Shown here one piece after another: positions 18,366 through 25,923 of a stretch of 64,000 nt of DNA; the stretch's first letter is position 1, and each line of letters begins with the position of its first letter. The translations under genes were made by a program, and so were the position numbers. The notes beneath the pieces were generated by a model. The model saw only the letters and a program-made list of their open reading frames with translations. It searched no databases and was not told where the DNA came from. Where the stretch lies: positions 34,118 to 98,117 of the forward strand of contig PAHI01000007.1 of NCBI GenBank assembly GCA_002705575.1, read 5' to 3'. The stretch comes from Fidelibacterota bacterium. Its GTDB lineage: Bacteria > Marinisomatota > Marinisomatia > SCGC-AAA003-L08 > GCA-002719095.

Positions 18366-18384
18366 ATATGCATTTTTTGCATAT
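18366..18384. promoter_or_regulatory. Perfect inverted repeat upstream of the amt leader
   Basis: ATATGCA, five bases, TGCATAT: a perfect seven-base dyad about 57 bases before the first riboswitch. The five-base centre and TGCA core recall dyads bound by nitrogen regulators of the NtrC type, but no GC-rich NtrC consensus is present and no sigma-54 promoter is seen. Could also be a simple AT-rich palindrome. Confidence 0.35.
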
Positions 18385-18440
18385 CTATTTTATTAAATAG
18401 AAACTTAATAATATTTAATATTAAATTAAATGAGTATTCA

Positions 18441-18489
18441 CGTTCATCATTTTTAAAATGACGGAAGTAGACGAAAGTCGAAGGAACGC
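18441..18489 (+). ncRNA. Glutamine riboswitch-like aptamer (glnA RNA), first copy
   Basis: Outer stem CGTTC (18441-18445) with GAACG (18484-18488); a second hairpin TCATTTT...AAAATGA; conserved CGGAAGTAG (18462-18470); a short GAC-GAAA-GTC hairpin; then CGAAGGAACGC closing the stem. These are the conserved blocks of the glnA RNA family, which binds L-glutamine and controls nitrogen genes, chiefly in cyanobacteria and marine sequences. It lies 150 bases ahead of an ammonium transporter gene. Recognition is from memory of the consensus; a covariance search (Rfam glnA) would settle it. Confidence 0.8.
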
Positions 18490-18506
18490 ATGCAAAGTTA
18501 TAAAAT

Positions 18507-18556
18507 CGTTCAATCTGTATTTACAGATCGGAAGTAAGCTTATGCCGAAGGAACGC
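18507..18556 (+). ncRNA. Glutamine riboswitch-like aptamer (glnA RNA), second tandem copy
   Basis: Same architecture as the preceding copy, seventeen bases downstream: CGTTC (18507-18511) pairs with GAACG (18551-18555), hairpin ATCTGTA...TACAGAT, CGGAAGTAAG block, short GC...GC stem and CCGAAGGAACGCG. Hairpin sequences differ from copy one while the loop and junction bases are the same, which is the covariation expected of a real structured RNA. Two aptamers in series can sharpen the response to glutamine. Confidence 0.85.
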
Positions 18557-18589
18557 GGATCTTATTATTTAATTTCCATAGCTAAGCAT

Positions 18590-18620
18590 GATTTGAGCAT
18601 GACTCAGGTGAGTCTTGTTT
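18590..18620 (+). promoter_or_regulatory. Possible expression platform of the tandem riboswitch
   Basis: GACTCA-GG-TGAGTC (18601-18614) forms a hairpin followed by TTGTTTT, and the overlapping TGAG-CATGA-CTCA can form an alternative one. Mutually exclusive hairpins between the aptamers and the amt ribosome-binding site could act as terminator and antiterminator. The stem is short, so this is inference. Confidence 0.35.
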
Positions 18621-18632
18621 TGAACTTATTAT

Positions 18633-18637
18633 GGAGA
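18633..18637 (+). promoter_or_regulatory. Ribosome-binding site of amt
   Basis: GGAGA five bases before ATG 18643. It lies directly behind the in-frame ATG 18631, which is therefore too close to use it and is unlikely to be the start. Confidence 0.6.
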
Positions 18638-18642
18638 ATTAT

Positions 18643-19920
18643 ATGAAAAAATTTTCTTTTTTGAGTTTAATTTTAGGTTTTACTTTTGTTTCATCAAATG
18701 CATTTGCAGCTGTTGATCCTGAAGTATCTTATATTTTAAACACACTTTTATTTTTAATTGGTGGTTTTTTGGTTATGTGGATGGCAGCTGGCTTTGCAAT
18801 GTTAGAGTCAGGACTTGTTACATCTAAAAGCGTTGCAACAATTGCAGCAAAGAATATCGGGCTATATTCTATAGCTGGTTTAATGTTTTGGTTAGTTGGA
18901 TACAATTTAGCTTATGGTATTCCTGAAGGTGGTTTTATTGGAACATTTCTTCCCTGGAGTGATGCTAGTTCAATTGATACTGGATATTCAGACGGCTCAG
19001 ATTGGTTTTTCCAAATGGTATTTTGCGCAACTACCTGTTCAATAGTATCTGGTACAATGGCTGAGAGAATTAAAATTTGGCCCTTCTTTTTATTCTGTGC
19101 AATATTAGCTGGTGTTATTTACCCGATTGAAATGGGATGGCAGTGGGGTGGCGGACACCTAGCAGCTGCTGGATTTTCTGATTTTGCTGGATCTACACTT
19201 GTTCATAGTGCTGGAGGTGCTGCCGCACTAGCTGGGGCAATCTTACTTGGACCTCGTCTGGGTAGATTTGATTCAGATGGTGCAAAACCACTGGAACCAT
19301 TTGCTAGTTCATCAATACCATTAGCAACATTAGGTGTATTTATTTTATGGCTAGGATGGTTTGGATTTAATGGTGGATCACAATTAGCGTTAGGCTCTTT
19401 TGAAGACTCAACTTCTGTTGCTACAATATTCATTAATACTAATTTAGCTGCAGCTGCAGGTGTAATGGTTTGTGCAGCTGTATCAAGATTAGTTGGTGGA
19501 AAAACAGATGTAGTAATGATGCTTAACGGTGCACTTGGCGGACTTGTAGCCATTACTGCAGAGCCTCTTACTCCTTCTCCAATTATGGCCATTATTATTG
19601 GTGGTATTGGTGGGTTAGTTGTCTACTTTGGTACTTTGCTTTTAATAAGACTTAAAATAGATGATGTTGTTGGAGCTATTCCAGTACACGGTTTTGCTGG
19701 TATTTGGGGTACATTAGCTGTTCCACTTACTAATTCAGGTACAAATTTTGGATCTCAAATTTACGGTATCTTATGGATCAATATATTTGTTTTCGCTGTT
19801 GCCTTTATTGTTTGGTATCTGATGAAAATAAGTATTGGAATAAGAATTAGTGAAGAGGCTGAAAAGCTTGGAACTGATAAAGCAGAAGTGGGCGTTATGG
19901 CTTACAGTATTCGAGACTAA
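18643..19920 (+). CDS. amt: Ammonium transporter
   Basis: 425 residues from ATG 18643. Signal peptide of about 22 residues (AFA before AVDPE), then the Amt fold of eleven membrane segments: WMAAGFAMLESG, the N-terminal half with MAERIKIW, GGGHLAAAGF, DFAGSTLVHSAGG and the C-terminal DDVVGAIPVHGFAGIWG with the conserved pore histidines. It imports ammonium/ammonia across the inner membrane. The usual glnK partner is not adjacent; instead two tandem glutamine riboswitches precede the gene, so intracellular glutamine probably controls it directly. A strong terminator follows, making it monocistronic. Confidence 0.93.
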   Translation: MKKFSFLSLILGFTFVSSNAFAAVDPEVSYILNTLLFLIGGFLVMWMAAGFAMLESGLVTSKSVATIAAKNIGLYSIAGLMFWLVGYNLAYGIPEGGFIGTFLPWSDASSIDTGYSDGSDWFFQMVFCATTCSIVSGTMAERIKIWPFFLFCAILAGVIYPIEMGWQWGGGHLAAAGFSDFAGSTLVHSAGGAAALAGAILLGPRLGRFDSDGAKPLEPFASSSIPLATLGVFILWLGWFGFNGGSQLALGSFEDSTSVATIFINTNLAAAAGVMVCAAVSRLVGGKTDVVMMLNGALGGLVAITAEPLTPSPIMAIIIGGIGGLVVYFGTLLLIRLKIDDVVGAIPVHGFAGIWGTLAVPLTNSGTNFGSQIYGILWINIFVFAVAFIVWYLMKISIGIRISEEAEKLGTDKAEVGVMAYSIRD

Positions 19921-19929
19921 TAAGAAAAT

Positions 19930-19969
19930 TTAGTGATTAATAAAGAAGCTCCTTATAGTTGGTCACTAA
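19930..19969 (+). other. Inverted repeat in the amt 3' untranslated region
   Basis: TTAGTGA (19930-19936) pairs with TCACTAA (19963-19969) around 26 bases that can fold further. It sits between the amt stop and the terminator. Perhaps an mRNA-protecting structure or the body of a small 3'-derived RNA. Confidence 0.35.
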
Positions 19970-19972
19970 TAT

Positions 19973-20005
19973 CCGGGGGGAATTATCCCCCCGGAAAATT
20001 TTTTT
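19973..20005 (+). terminator. Strong rho-independent terminator after amt
   Basis: CCGGGGGG and CCCCCCGG form a perfect eight-pair GC stem around AATTAT-type loop bases, followed by AAAATTTTTTT. It is the most GC-rich element of the window. Confidence 0.92.
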
Positions 20006-20012
20006 AATTAAA

Positions 20013-20396
20013 ATGAGTGAAATTAGTATAATAAAAGAAAAAAAGAATAATATTTATTCAAGTTTTTTCTCCGATAATTATGCTTATAAATTTCTTTTCA
20101 AATCTATTTTACATCATGTCATTTCACTAGAAGTTTACGAAAATAGTAAAAATAATGGCATCTCTTTTGAAACTATTTGTTCAAATATACCTAAATCAAT
20201 TGGCTCTAGATCTTCAATTCAATCAATATTAAATGAAGCTTTAGAAAACAATATTTTTTTTAAATATCAAAGCAAAAAAGATAAAAGAATAAAAAACTAT
20301 TTCTTAGGTGACGATTTTTTATTTATGATAAATAATTGGTTAAAAAAAGAGCAATCTTATTTTAAAAATATTAATGGAAATGGAGAATTGAAATGA
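20013..20396 (+). CDS. Small protein with possible winged-helix fold, unknown function
   Basis: 127 residues from ATG 20013; a longer in-frame start at 19959 would lie across the terminator and is rejected. The central part has a helix-turn-helix-like pattern (SFETICSNIPKSIGSRSSI) followed by a charged SKKDKRIKNYFLG segment resembling the wing of MarR-type regulators, and a C-terminal helix. No enzyme motif, no signal peptide. ATGA overlap with the next gene shows a two-gene unit starting right after the amt terminator. A transcription regulator is a guess based on shape only. Confidence 0.6.
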   Translation: MSEISIIKEKKNNIYSSFFSDNYAYKFLFKSILHHVISLEVYENSKNNGISFETICSNIPKSIGSRSSIQSILNEALENNIFFKYQSKKDKRIKNYFLGDDFLFMINNWLKKEQSYFKNINGNGELK

Positions 20397-20584
20397 AAAC
20401 AACATTAGTAATTTTAGGAAAAAAATATTTATTAAAATATGAAAGAAAGATGCCTGAAAAAGAATTAATAAAAATGAAATCTTTCATAACAAAAAAAGGA
20501 GATAAATTAAGTAAAACTCTAAAATTTAAAATTAAAAAAATTATTGAAAAAGATAAAGAAAGAATTTACGAAATTATTTTATAA
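20393..20584 (+). CDS. Small basic protein, unknown function
   Basis: 63 residues, about one quarter lysine, starting in an ATGA overlap with the preceding stop, so translation is coupled. Predicted short strand then helices; no recognised domain. It ends immediately against the convergent yqgE gene (no gap). The coupling to the winged-helix-like gene is the main argument that it is real. Confidence 0.5.
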   Translation: MKTTLVILGKKYLLKYERKMPEKELIKMKSFITKKGDKLSKTLKFKIKKIIEKDKERIYEIIL

Positions 20585-21136
20585 CTAACAATTTCCTGAA
20601 TTATAGGATAACTTATTTGTATCAACTCCTAATAAATTATAAGCATCTTTCCATTTATTTCCAACGCTATCATCAAATATAAAACTACTATCTGTTTCAA
20701 GTGTCATCCAACTATTTGATGCTAACTCAAGTTCGATTTGACCAGGTCCCCATCCAGCATATCCAAGAGCCAATATACTATTTTTTGGACCATTTCCCTT
20801 TGACAGGTCTTCAAAAAATTCTGAAGTACTTGTCAAAGCAATACCCTTTGCTATAGTTAATGTTTCTTTTTGAATAACTTCATCTGAATGTAAAACAAAA
20901 CCTCTTCCACTTTCAACAGGTCCACCATATCTTATATATAGCTTTTTATTTAACAGCGGCTTGTCTATGCCTAGTTGCTCAAGTAAATCAGGGTATAGAT
21001 CGTAGTCTATTTTTTTGTTAATTATTATGCCCATTGCCCCATCTTTAGAATGAGCACACATATAAATTACAGTTTTCTCAAATCTTTCATCTTGAAGTGA
21101 GGGCATTGAAATTAAGAACTGTCCAGTTAAATTCAT
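20585..21136 (-). CDS. yqgE: YqgE/AlgH family protein (UPF0301)
   Basis: 183 residues, typical family length. Starts with the diagnostic LTGQFLISMPSLQDERFEKTV-type N-terminus and carries GAMGIIINK, the RYGGPVESGRGFVLHS strand and GYAGWGPGQIE near the C-terminus. A conserved cytosolic alpha/beta protein of unclear biochemical role in proteobacteria. Divergent from the DsbD-like gene, with a 53-base AT-rich gap between the starts that holds no clear promoter motif. Confidence 0.92.
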   Translation of the reverse strand: MNLTGQFLISMPSLQDERFEKTVIYMCAHSKDGAMGIIINKKIDYDLYPDLLEQLGIDKPLLNKKLYIRYGGPVESGRGFVLHSDEVIQKETLTIAKGIALTSTSEFFEDLSKGNGPKNSILALGYAGWGPGQIELELASNSWMTLETDSSFIFDDSVGNKWKDAYNLLGVDTNKLSYNSGNC

Positions 21137-21189
21137 ATAATATATATATTCTTATTATTAACTATATTTCAATAAAGTAATAATTTTTT

Positions 21190-23247
21190 ATGAACAGAAT
21201 TAAAAAAAACATTAAATTTCTACTAATTTCAGTAATATTGAGTTCTGTGTCATTTTATAGCACTCACGTATACGCTTTATCAAGTGATTGGGTTATAAAT
21301 GACAAATCTAAAGTTAGACTAATCTCATCCAAAACAAATACAGATAATCTTGATACAATATTACTTGGTTTAGAGTACGAACTAGAACCTGGGTGGAAAA
21401 CTTACTGGAAGTCTCCTGGAGGTGGCGGTTTCCCCCAAAAAGTAGTGTGGAATAATTCAGAAAACATCAGTCAAATTGACATTGAATGGCCAACACCCAC
21501 TCAATTTGAAATTCTTGGATTAGATTCAATTGGATATTTTGATCGTGTTATTTTTCCCATAGAGATTAAATTAATTGATAAAAATAAAACAACAAAAATT
21601 ATCTTAAATACTAATTATTTAGTTTGCAAGCACATTTGTATTCCAGGTAATGCCAACTTGTATTTAGAAATACCTCCAGGAATGGGTGAATACACAAATT
21701 TTTTGTATGATATTGAGAAAGCCAAATCCAATGTACCTTTAACTGATTTAAATTTAAGTGCACTTAATAAAGTTGAAGTTTATGGAGCCAAGAGCTCACA
21801 AACAGTTGAAATAAATGTTATTGCTGACTCACAAAAGAATTTTACAAATACAAATATTTATATTCACACACCATTTGGTTTGCCAGTATATAATCCAATA
21901 ATTGAATTTTCTTTTAATTTAAAAAATATTAGTTCAAAATTTAACTTTAATAAAAAACAGTTTAGTGAAGAAAATTTCCCTATAGAAATAATAATTAATG
22001 ATCAAAATCACAATTATAAATTTATAAAAAATATAACTTTAGAAAACTCAATATCAAATACATCAATTAAAGATCCATTATTATACATATTAATTATATC
22101 TTTATTAGGTGGTTTTATATTAAACCTAATGCCATGTGTCTTTCCTGTTTTATCGATAAAATTGATGTCTGTTTTAAACAATCAACAGGGAACTATAAGG
22201 TTAAGTTTTATTTATACATCAATAGGTATATTATTTTCATTTTTATTATTAGCTACATTCTTTTTTATTCTAAAACAGCTTAATTTTTCGGTAGCATGGG
22301 GCATGCAATTTCAAGAACCATATTTTTTAATATTTATTTTATTTGTGTTAACTATATTTTCTTTAAACACACTTGGATTATTTGAAATTAATCTACCATC
22401 CTCGATAAAAACATCAAATATTTTTAACCAAGGTAAAAGTTTTTTTGCTAAAAATTTTTTTAATGGATTTTTTGCAACACTCTTAGCAACTCCTTGTTCT
22501 GCACCATTTATAGGTACCGCAATAACCGCAGCATTCACAAAAAATTCATTAACATTGTTCTTAATTTTTATCTCTATGGGTTTTGGTATGAGTCTTCCAT
22601 ATTTAGTTGTAGTTCTCTTCCCTAGATTGGTGCTTTTCTTACCCAAGCCTGGAAAATGGACAATTTATACTAAATATTTTTTATCAATATTACTTATTGG
22701 TACCGTAGTATGGATAATAAATATTTTGTTAAATTTTTATAACTTGTATTTTGTACTAATGTTTTTGATAACTGTTACTTTATTTTCTATTTCAGTGAAA
22801 ATTAACTACTTCAAAAATATAATAACTATTTTGTCTGTAATTACATTTTTTTCAATACCATTTTTAAATTTTATTAAATCAGAAAATATTGTAAAAAATG
22901 ATGAAAATTGGATAGACTTTTTAGAAACTGATATTCCAAATCTTATAGAAAATGATCAAGTTGTTTTCATCGATATAACAGCAGACTGGTGTGCAACTTG
23001 TCAATTTAATAAAATAAATGTTCTTCAGTCTAAAACAGTTAAAGAAGCATTTAATAAAAATGATATAGTTTTAGTTAGAGCTGATTGGACAAGACCAAGT
23101 AAAGAAATTGATATTTTTTTAAAAAAATATAATAGATTTGGAATTCCATTAAATGCTTTTTTTTCATCTAAATATCCTGAGGGTATACTTTTGTCTGAAA
23201 TATTATCTGAAAAGCAAATCCTAAACTCAATAGAAAAAATTAAATGA
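21190..23247 (+). CDS. DsbD/ScsB-like membrane thiol-disulfide reductase
   Basis: 685 residues. Signal peptide, an N-terminal periplasmic beta domain with a Cys pair (CKHIC), eight or so membrane segments with the transport cysteines in NLMPCVFP (Cys316) and ATPCSAP (Cys436), and a C-terminal thioredoxin domain with WCATC (Cys601/Cys604). This three-part layout moves electrons from cytoplasmic thioredoxin to the periplasm for disulfide isomerisation, cytochrome c maturation or peroxide defence. Stop overlaps the peroxiredoxin start by four bases, which suggests a shared redox role. Confidence 0.88.
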   Translation: MNRIKKNIKFLLISVILSSVSFYSTHVYALSSDWVINDKSKVRLISSKTNTDNLDTILLGLEYELEPGWKTYWKSPGGGGFPQKVVWNNSENISQIDIEWPTPTQFEILGLDSIGYFDRVIFPIEIKLIDKNKTTKIILNTNYLVCKHICIPGNANLYLEIPPGMGEYTNFLYDIEKAKSNVPLTDLNLSALNKVEVYGAKSSQTVEINVIADSQKNFTNTNIYIHTPFGLPVYNPIIEFSFNLKNISSKFNFNKKQFSEENFPIEIIINDQNHNYKFIKNITLENSISNTSIKDPLLYILIISLLGGFILNLMPCVFPVLSIKLMSVLNNQQGTIRLSFIYTSIGILFSFLLLATFFFILKQLNFSVAWGMQFQEPYFLIFILFVLTIFSLNTLGLFEINLPSSIKTSNIFNQGKSFFAKNFFNGFFATLLATPCSAPFIGTAITAAFTKNSLTLFLIFISMGFGMSLPYLVVVLFPRLVLFLPKPGKWTIYTKYFLSILLIGTVVWIINILLNFYNLYFVLMFLITVTLFSISVKINYFKNIITILSVITFFSIPFLNFIKSENIVKNDENWIDFLETDIPNLIENDQVVFIDITADWCATCQFNKINVLQSKTVKEAFNKNDIVLVRADWTRPSKEIDIFLKKYNRFGIPLNAFFSSKYPEGILLSEILSEKQILNSIEKIK

Positions 23248-23714
23248 TAAAAAATATACCAGATATCAAAGTGCCAATAATTACAGATGGAGTTTCCAAC
23301 GTTTTGTCATTGAAAGTTGAATTTAAGAATAAAAGACTAATATTATTTGGTGTCCCCGGCGCATTTACGCCTACTTGTTCTGAAAAACATCTTCCAGGAT
23401 ATATTAAGCTTTATGATTCATTCAAAAAAAAAAATATAGATGAAATATATTGTCTATCTGTAAATGATCATTATGTTATGAAATCTTGGTTAATCAGTTA
23501 TTCTGAAGATCATCACATTAAAGGTATTGCAGATGGTAATGCTGAAATTTCAAAATTTTATAATTTAATAATTGATAAATCAAAAAATTTTATGGGTTAT
23601 CGCTGTACCCGTTTTGCGATGTTTATAGAAAATAACCAACTTAAATCTCTTAAAATTGAAGAACCTGGTGAATTAAAAGTAAGCAGTGCTGAAAATATGA
23701 TTTTAGAAATTTAA
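23244..23714 (+). CDS. Peroxiredoxin, Prx5-like
   Basis: 156 residues with the peroxidatic Cys45 in GVPGAFTPTCSEKHLPGY, the hallmark of the Prx5 group, and a conserved Arg in the C-terminal RCTRFAMF strand. No signal peptide, so cytoplasmic. It reduces hydroperoxides with thiols. Translationally coupled (ATGA) to the DsbD-like gene, and only eleven bases from the convergent enolase-like gene end. Confidence 0.9.
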   Translation: MIKNIPDIKVPIITDGVSNVLSLKVEFKNKRLILFGVPGAFTPTCSEKHLPGYIKLYDSFKKKNIDEIYCLSVNDHYVMKSWLISYSEDHHIKGIADGNAEISKFYNLIIDKSKNFMGYRCTRFAMFIENNQLKSLKIEEPGELKVSSAENMILEI

Positions 23715-23725
23715 TTATTTTATTA

Positions 23726-24961
23726 CTATAATTTTTCTTCAATTCGAACTAATTCATTCCATTTTGATGTTCTTTCGCTTCTTGAAAACGATCCTACTTT
23801 AATCATGTCTACATCCCATGCTACAGCAAACTGACTTAAGAAAACATCTTCAGTGTCTCCAGATCTAGCTGAGAGAATTGTTTGTATATTATTTTTTTTA
23901 GCTAAATCAATGGTATCCAAAGTTTCAGAAATTGTTCCACACTGATTTATTTTTACTATAATTCCATCAACGCATTTATTTTCCATGGCCTTTGATAATA
24001 GATTATAATTTGAACAAACAAGATCATCCCCGATTATTTTTACAGATTTTGTATGTTGTTTTTTTAATAATGCAAAAGAATCAAAATCTTCTTCATAAAA
24101 TGGATCTTCTATCAAACTAACATTGAACTCATTAACTAATGTACTTAAAATATTACCTAACTCTATCTTATCAATCTTATCATTATATAAATTATATTTA
24201 CTTCCATTATAGAAATTTGATGCAGCAACATCTATTGAAATTCCTAAATCTTTATTTGGATTTAACTGACTTTTTAAGATACCTTCATTAATGATTTCAC
24301 AAATATCAAATTGATCAAGTTTATTTGGAAAAAAACCACCTTCATCACAATAGCCAAAAAAATTATTATTTTTATTTAGTATTTTCTTTGTATAATTAAA
24401 TATATCATAGACTGAACCTAGGAATTCTTCGTAAGAAAAATTATTTATTGGATATATCAGAAAATCTTGGAAACTATTTTGATTTCCAGAATGAGCACCA
24501 CCACCAAAAATTTGAATTTCAGGTTTTGGTATTTTTAGTCTATCTGATTTAGCATAAAATCTAAATGCTGGAGTTTTATTTAAATTTGAAGCACATAAGT
24601 AATTTGCTATTGAAAGAGAGGTGCTTACGTTTCCACCAATTCTTTTTTTTTGATTTGTTTGATCATAGTTATTAAGTATTTTATCAAAACCTTCTTGGTC
24701 TTCACATGATAAACCTATTAGTAAGCTTGCTATTTCATTATTGATTAATTCCAATCCTTTCTTAACATCCTTACCGTTATATCTTTTATCTTTATCTCTT
24801 ATTTCGATAGCCTCATTTTTACCAGTAGAAGCACCTGACGGACTAATTGCACGACCATGTGCGCCACTTTTTGTAATTATCTCTGTTTCTATTGCAGGAT
24901 TACCTCTAGAGTCAAATACTCTTCTTGATAAAACTTTTTCTATTATTGAACTATCCTTCAT
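23726..24961 (-). CDS. Divergent enolase paralogue
   Basis: 411 residues, recognisably enolase end to end: SGASTG loop (42-47), His157, DEGG with Glu207, metal ligands Asp244, Glu285 and Asp312, Lys337 (IVKINQ), Arg366-Ser367 and Lys388. Two catalytic-site positions differ: the Glu of QEF is Asp166 and the His of SHRSGE is Ala365 (SARSGD). The housekeeping enzyme keeps both. It is last in a minus-strand operon with a sugar importer and an APH-fold kinase, overlapping the kinase gene by eleven bases. I infer dehydration of another phosphorylated hydroxy-acid made by that kinase; ordinary 2-phosphoglycerate hydratase activity is not excluded. Confidence 0.85.
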   Translation of the reverse strand: MKDSSIIEKVLSRRVFDSRGNPAIETEIITKSGAHGRAISPSGASTGKNEAIEIRDKDKRYNGKDVKKGLELINNEIASLLIGLSCEDQEGFDKILNNYDQTNQKKRIGGNVSTSLSIANYLCASNLNKTPAFRFYAKSDRLKIPKPEIQIFGGGAHSGNQNSFQDFLIYPINNFSYEEFLGSVYDIFNYTKKILNKNNNFFGYCDEGGFFPNKLDQFDICEIINEGILKSQLNPNKDLGISIDVAASNFYNGSKYNLYNDKIDKIELGNILSTLVNEFNVSLIEDPFYEEDFDSFALLKKQHTKSVKIIGDDLVCSNYNLLSKAMENKCVDGIIVKINQCGTISETLDTIDLAKKNNIQTILSARSGDTEDVFLSQFAVAWDVDMIKVGSFSRSERTSKWNELVRIEEKL

Positions 24962-25922
24962 TAATTATTCCTATAATATCATTCAAATTATTTATTTTTC
25001 TTTCTAATAGTAAGAATGATTTGTTTCTAATAGTATTTTTAATTTTTTTTGATTTAATATACTCAACTGGTGATTTTCCATCTATTCTTGCAAGCATCAT
25101 TATTGGCGTCATTTTAATAATTCTATTTATGTATAGTTTATAATTTTTAGCATTAAGATTTTTTAGATATTCTTGATAAAAGGTTATGTAAGATTTAACA
25201 AATTCTTTTGACTTATCCTTTATAATTATACTTTTAATAAGTAAATGATTTGAAAAAAAAACCAAGTCAAAAACTGGGTCTCCAAAATTACAACATTCCG
25301 CATCTAAATATATAATTTTATTTTTTCCAATAAGTATATTTTTTGGACTAAAATCTCCATGAACTAATGTACTTGAATTTTCAAAATAATTTTTATTTAT
25401 ATTTTTAATATACTTTTTGTATTTAGGATAAATTCTTCCTACTTCATTGAAATAGGGATCTAATCGTAAATCATAAAAATTATTATTATTGCCATCAAAA
25501 ATTTTTTTAGTTTTTAAATTTTTACTGTTTGAATGTATTTTATAAAGATGTTTACTAATTAAATTTATAGTTTTTATATTTACTACTTTATTAAAATATA
25601 ATTGTTTAAGTGTTTTATATTTAGAATCATTTAGATATTCCATTACAATATATTTTTTTTTATTATCAAACTCAAAAGTTTTGGGAATATTTCTACTTAT
25701 AATTTTTTTGCAATGTTTTAGCCATAAATATTCATATTTAATGCGATTAGTATTAACGATCCAATTTTTTTTAACTAAAAGTTTTTTAAGTGATCTTTTA
25801 ATACAATAATCACTTTTATTTGTTTTCACATAATATACTTCAGAAGATACTCCACCTTCAAGTCTTTTATATTTAATAATTTTTTCTTGATTAATTGATT
25901 CTAGCCAAAAGGCTTTTTGCAT
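24951..25922 (-). CDS. APH/choline-kinase-fold small-molecule kinase
   Basis: 323 residues. N-terminal nucleotide loop RLEGGVSSEVYYV (about 20-32), Brenner motif HGDFSPKN with His188, Asp190 and Asn195, and the metal-binding Asp207 in YLDAECCNFGDP. The fold phosphorylates hydroxyls of small molecules such as choline, homoserine, thiamine, methylthioribose or aminoglycosides. It lies two bases after the importer permease and overlaps the enolase-like gene, so it most likely phosphorylates the imported compound. Very lysine- and asparagine-rich, like other fast-drifting genes here. Confidence 0.82.
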   Translation of the reverse strand: MQKAFWLESINQEKIIKYKRLEGGVSSEVYYVKTNKSDYCIKRSLKKLLVKKNWIVNTNRIKYEYLWLKHCKKIISRNIPKTFEFDNKKKYIVMEYLNDSKYKTLKQLYFNKVVNIKTINLISKHLYKIHSNSKNLKTKKIFDGNNNNFYDLRLDPYFNEVGRIYPKYKKYIKNINKNYFENSSTLVHGDFSPKNILIGKNKIIYLDAECCNFGDPVFDLVFFSNHLLIKSIIIKDKSKEFVKSYITFYQEYLKNLNAKNYKLYINRIIKMTPIMMLARIDGKSPVEYIKSKKIKNTIRNKSFLLLERKINNLNDIIGIINEG

Positions 25923-25923
25923 T

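Noticed and set aside
18458..18646. Open frame of 62 codons over the amt leader
   Set aside because: It runs through both riboswitch aptamers and the amt ribosome-binding site; the conserved RNA structure explains the sequence and there is no start signal.
19203..19592. 129-codon antisense frame inside amt
   Set aside because: Shadow of the strongly conserved Amt coding frame; no ribosome-binding site or recognisable protein.
19959..20012. Earlier start for the small gene at 20013
   Set aside because: The extension would be translated from the terminator hairpin, which cannot be in the same stable transcript.
23726..24961. Plain housekeeping enolase
   Set aside because: Operon with importer and kinase and substitutions at two active-site positions make this the weaker reading, though it is not excluded.
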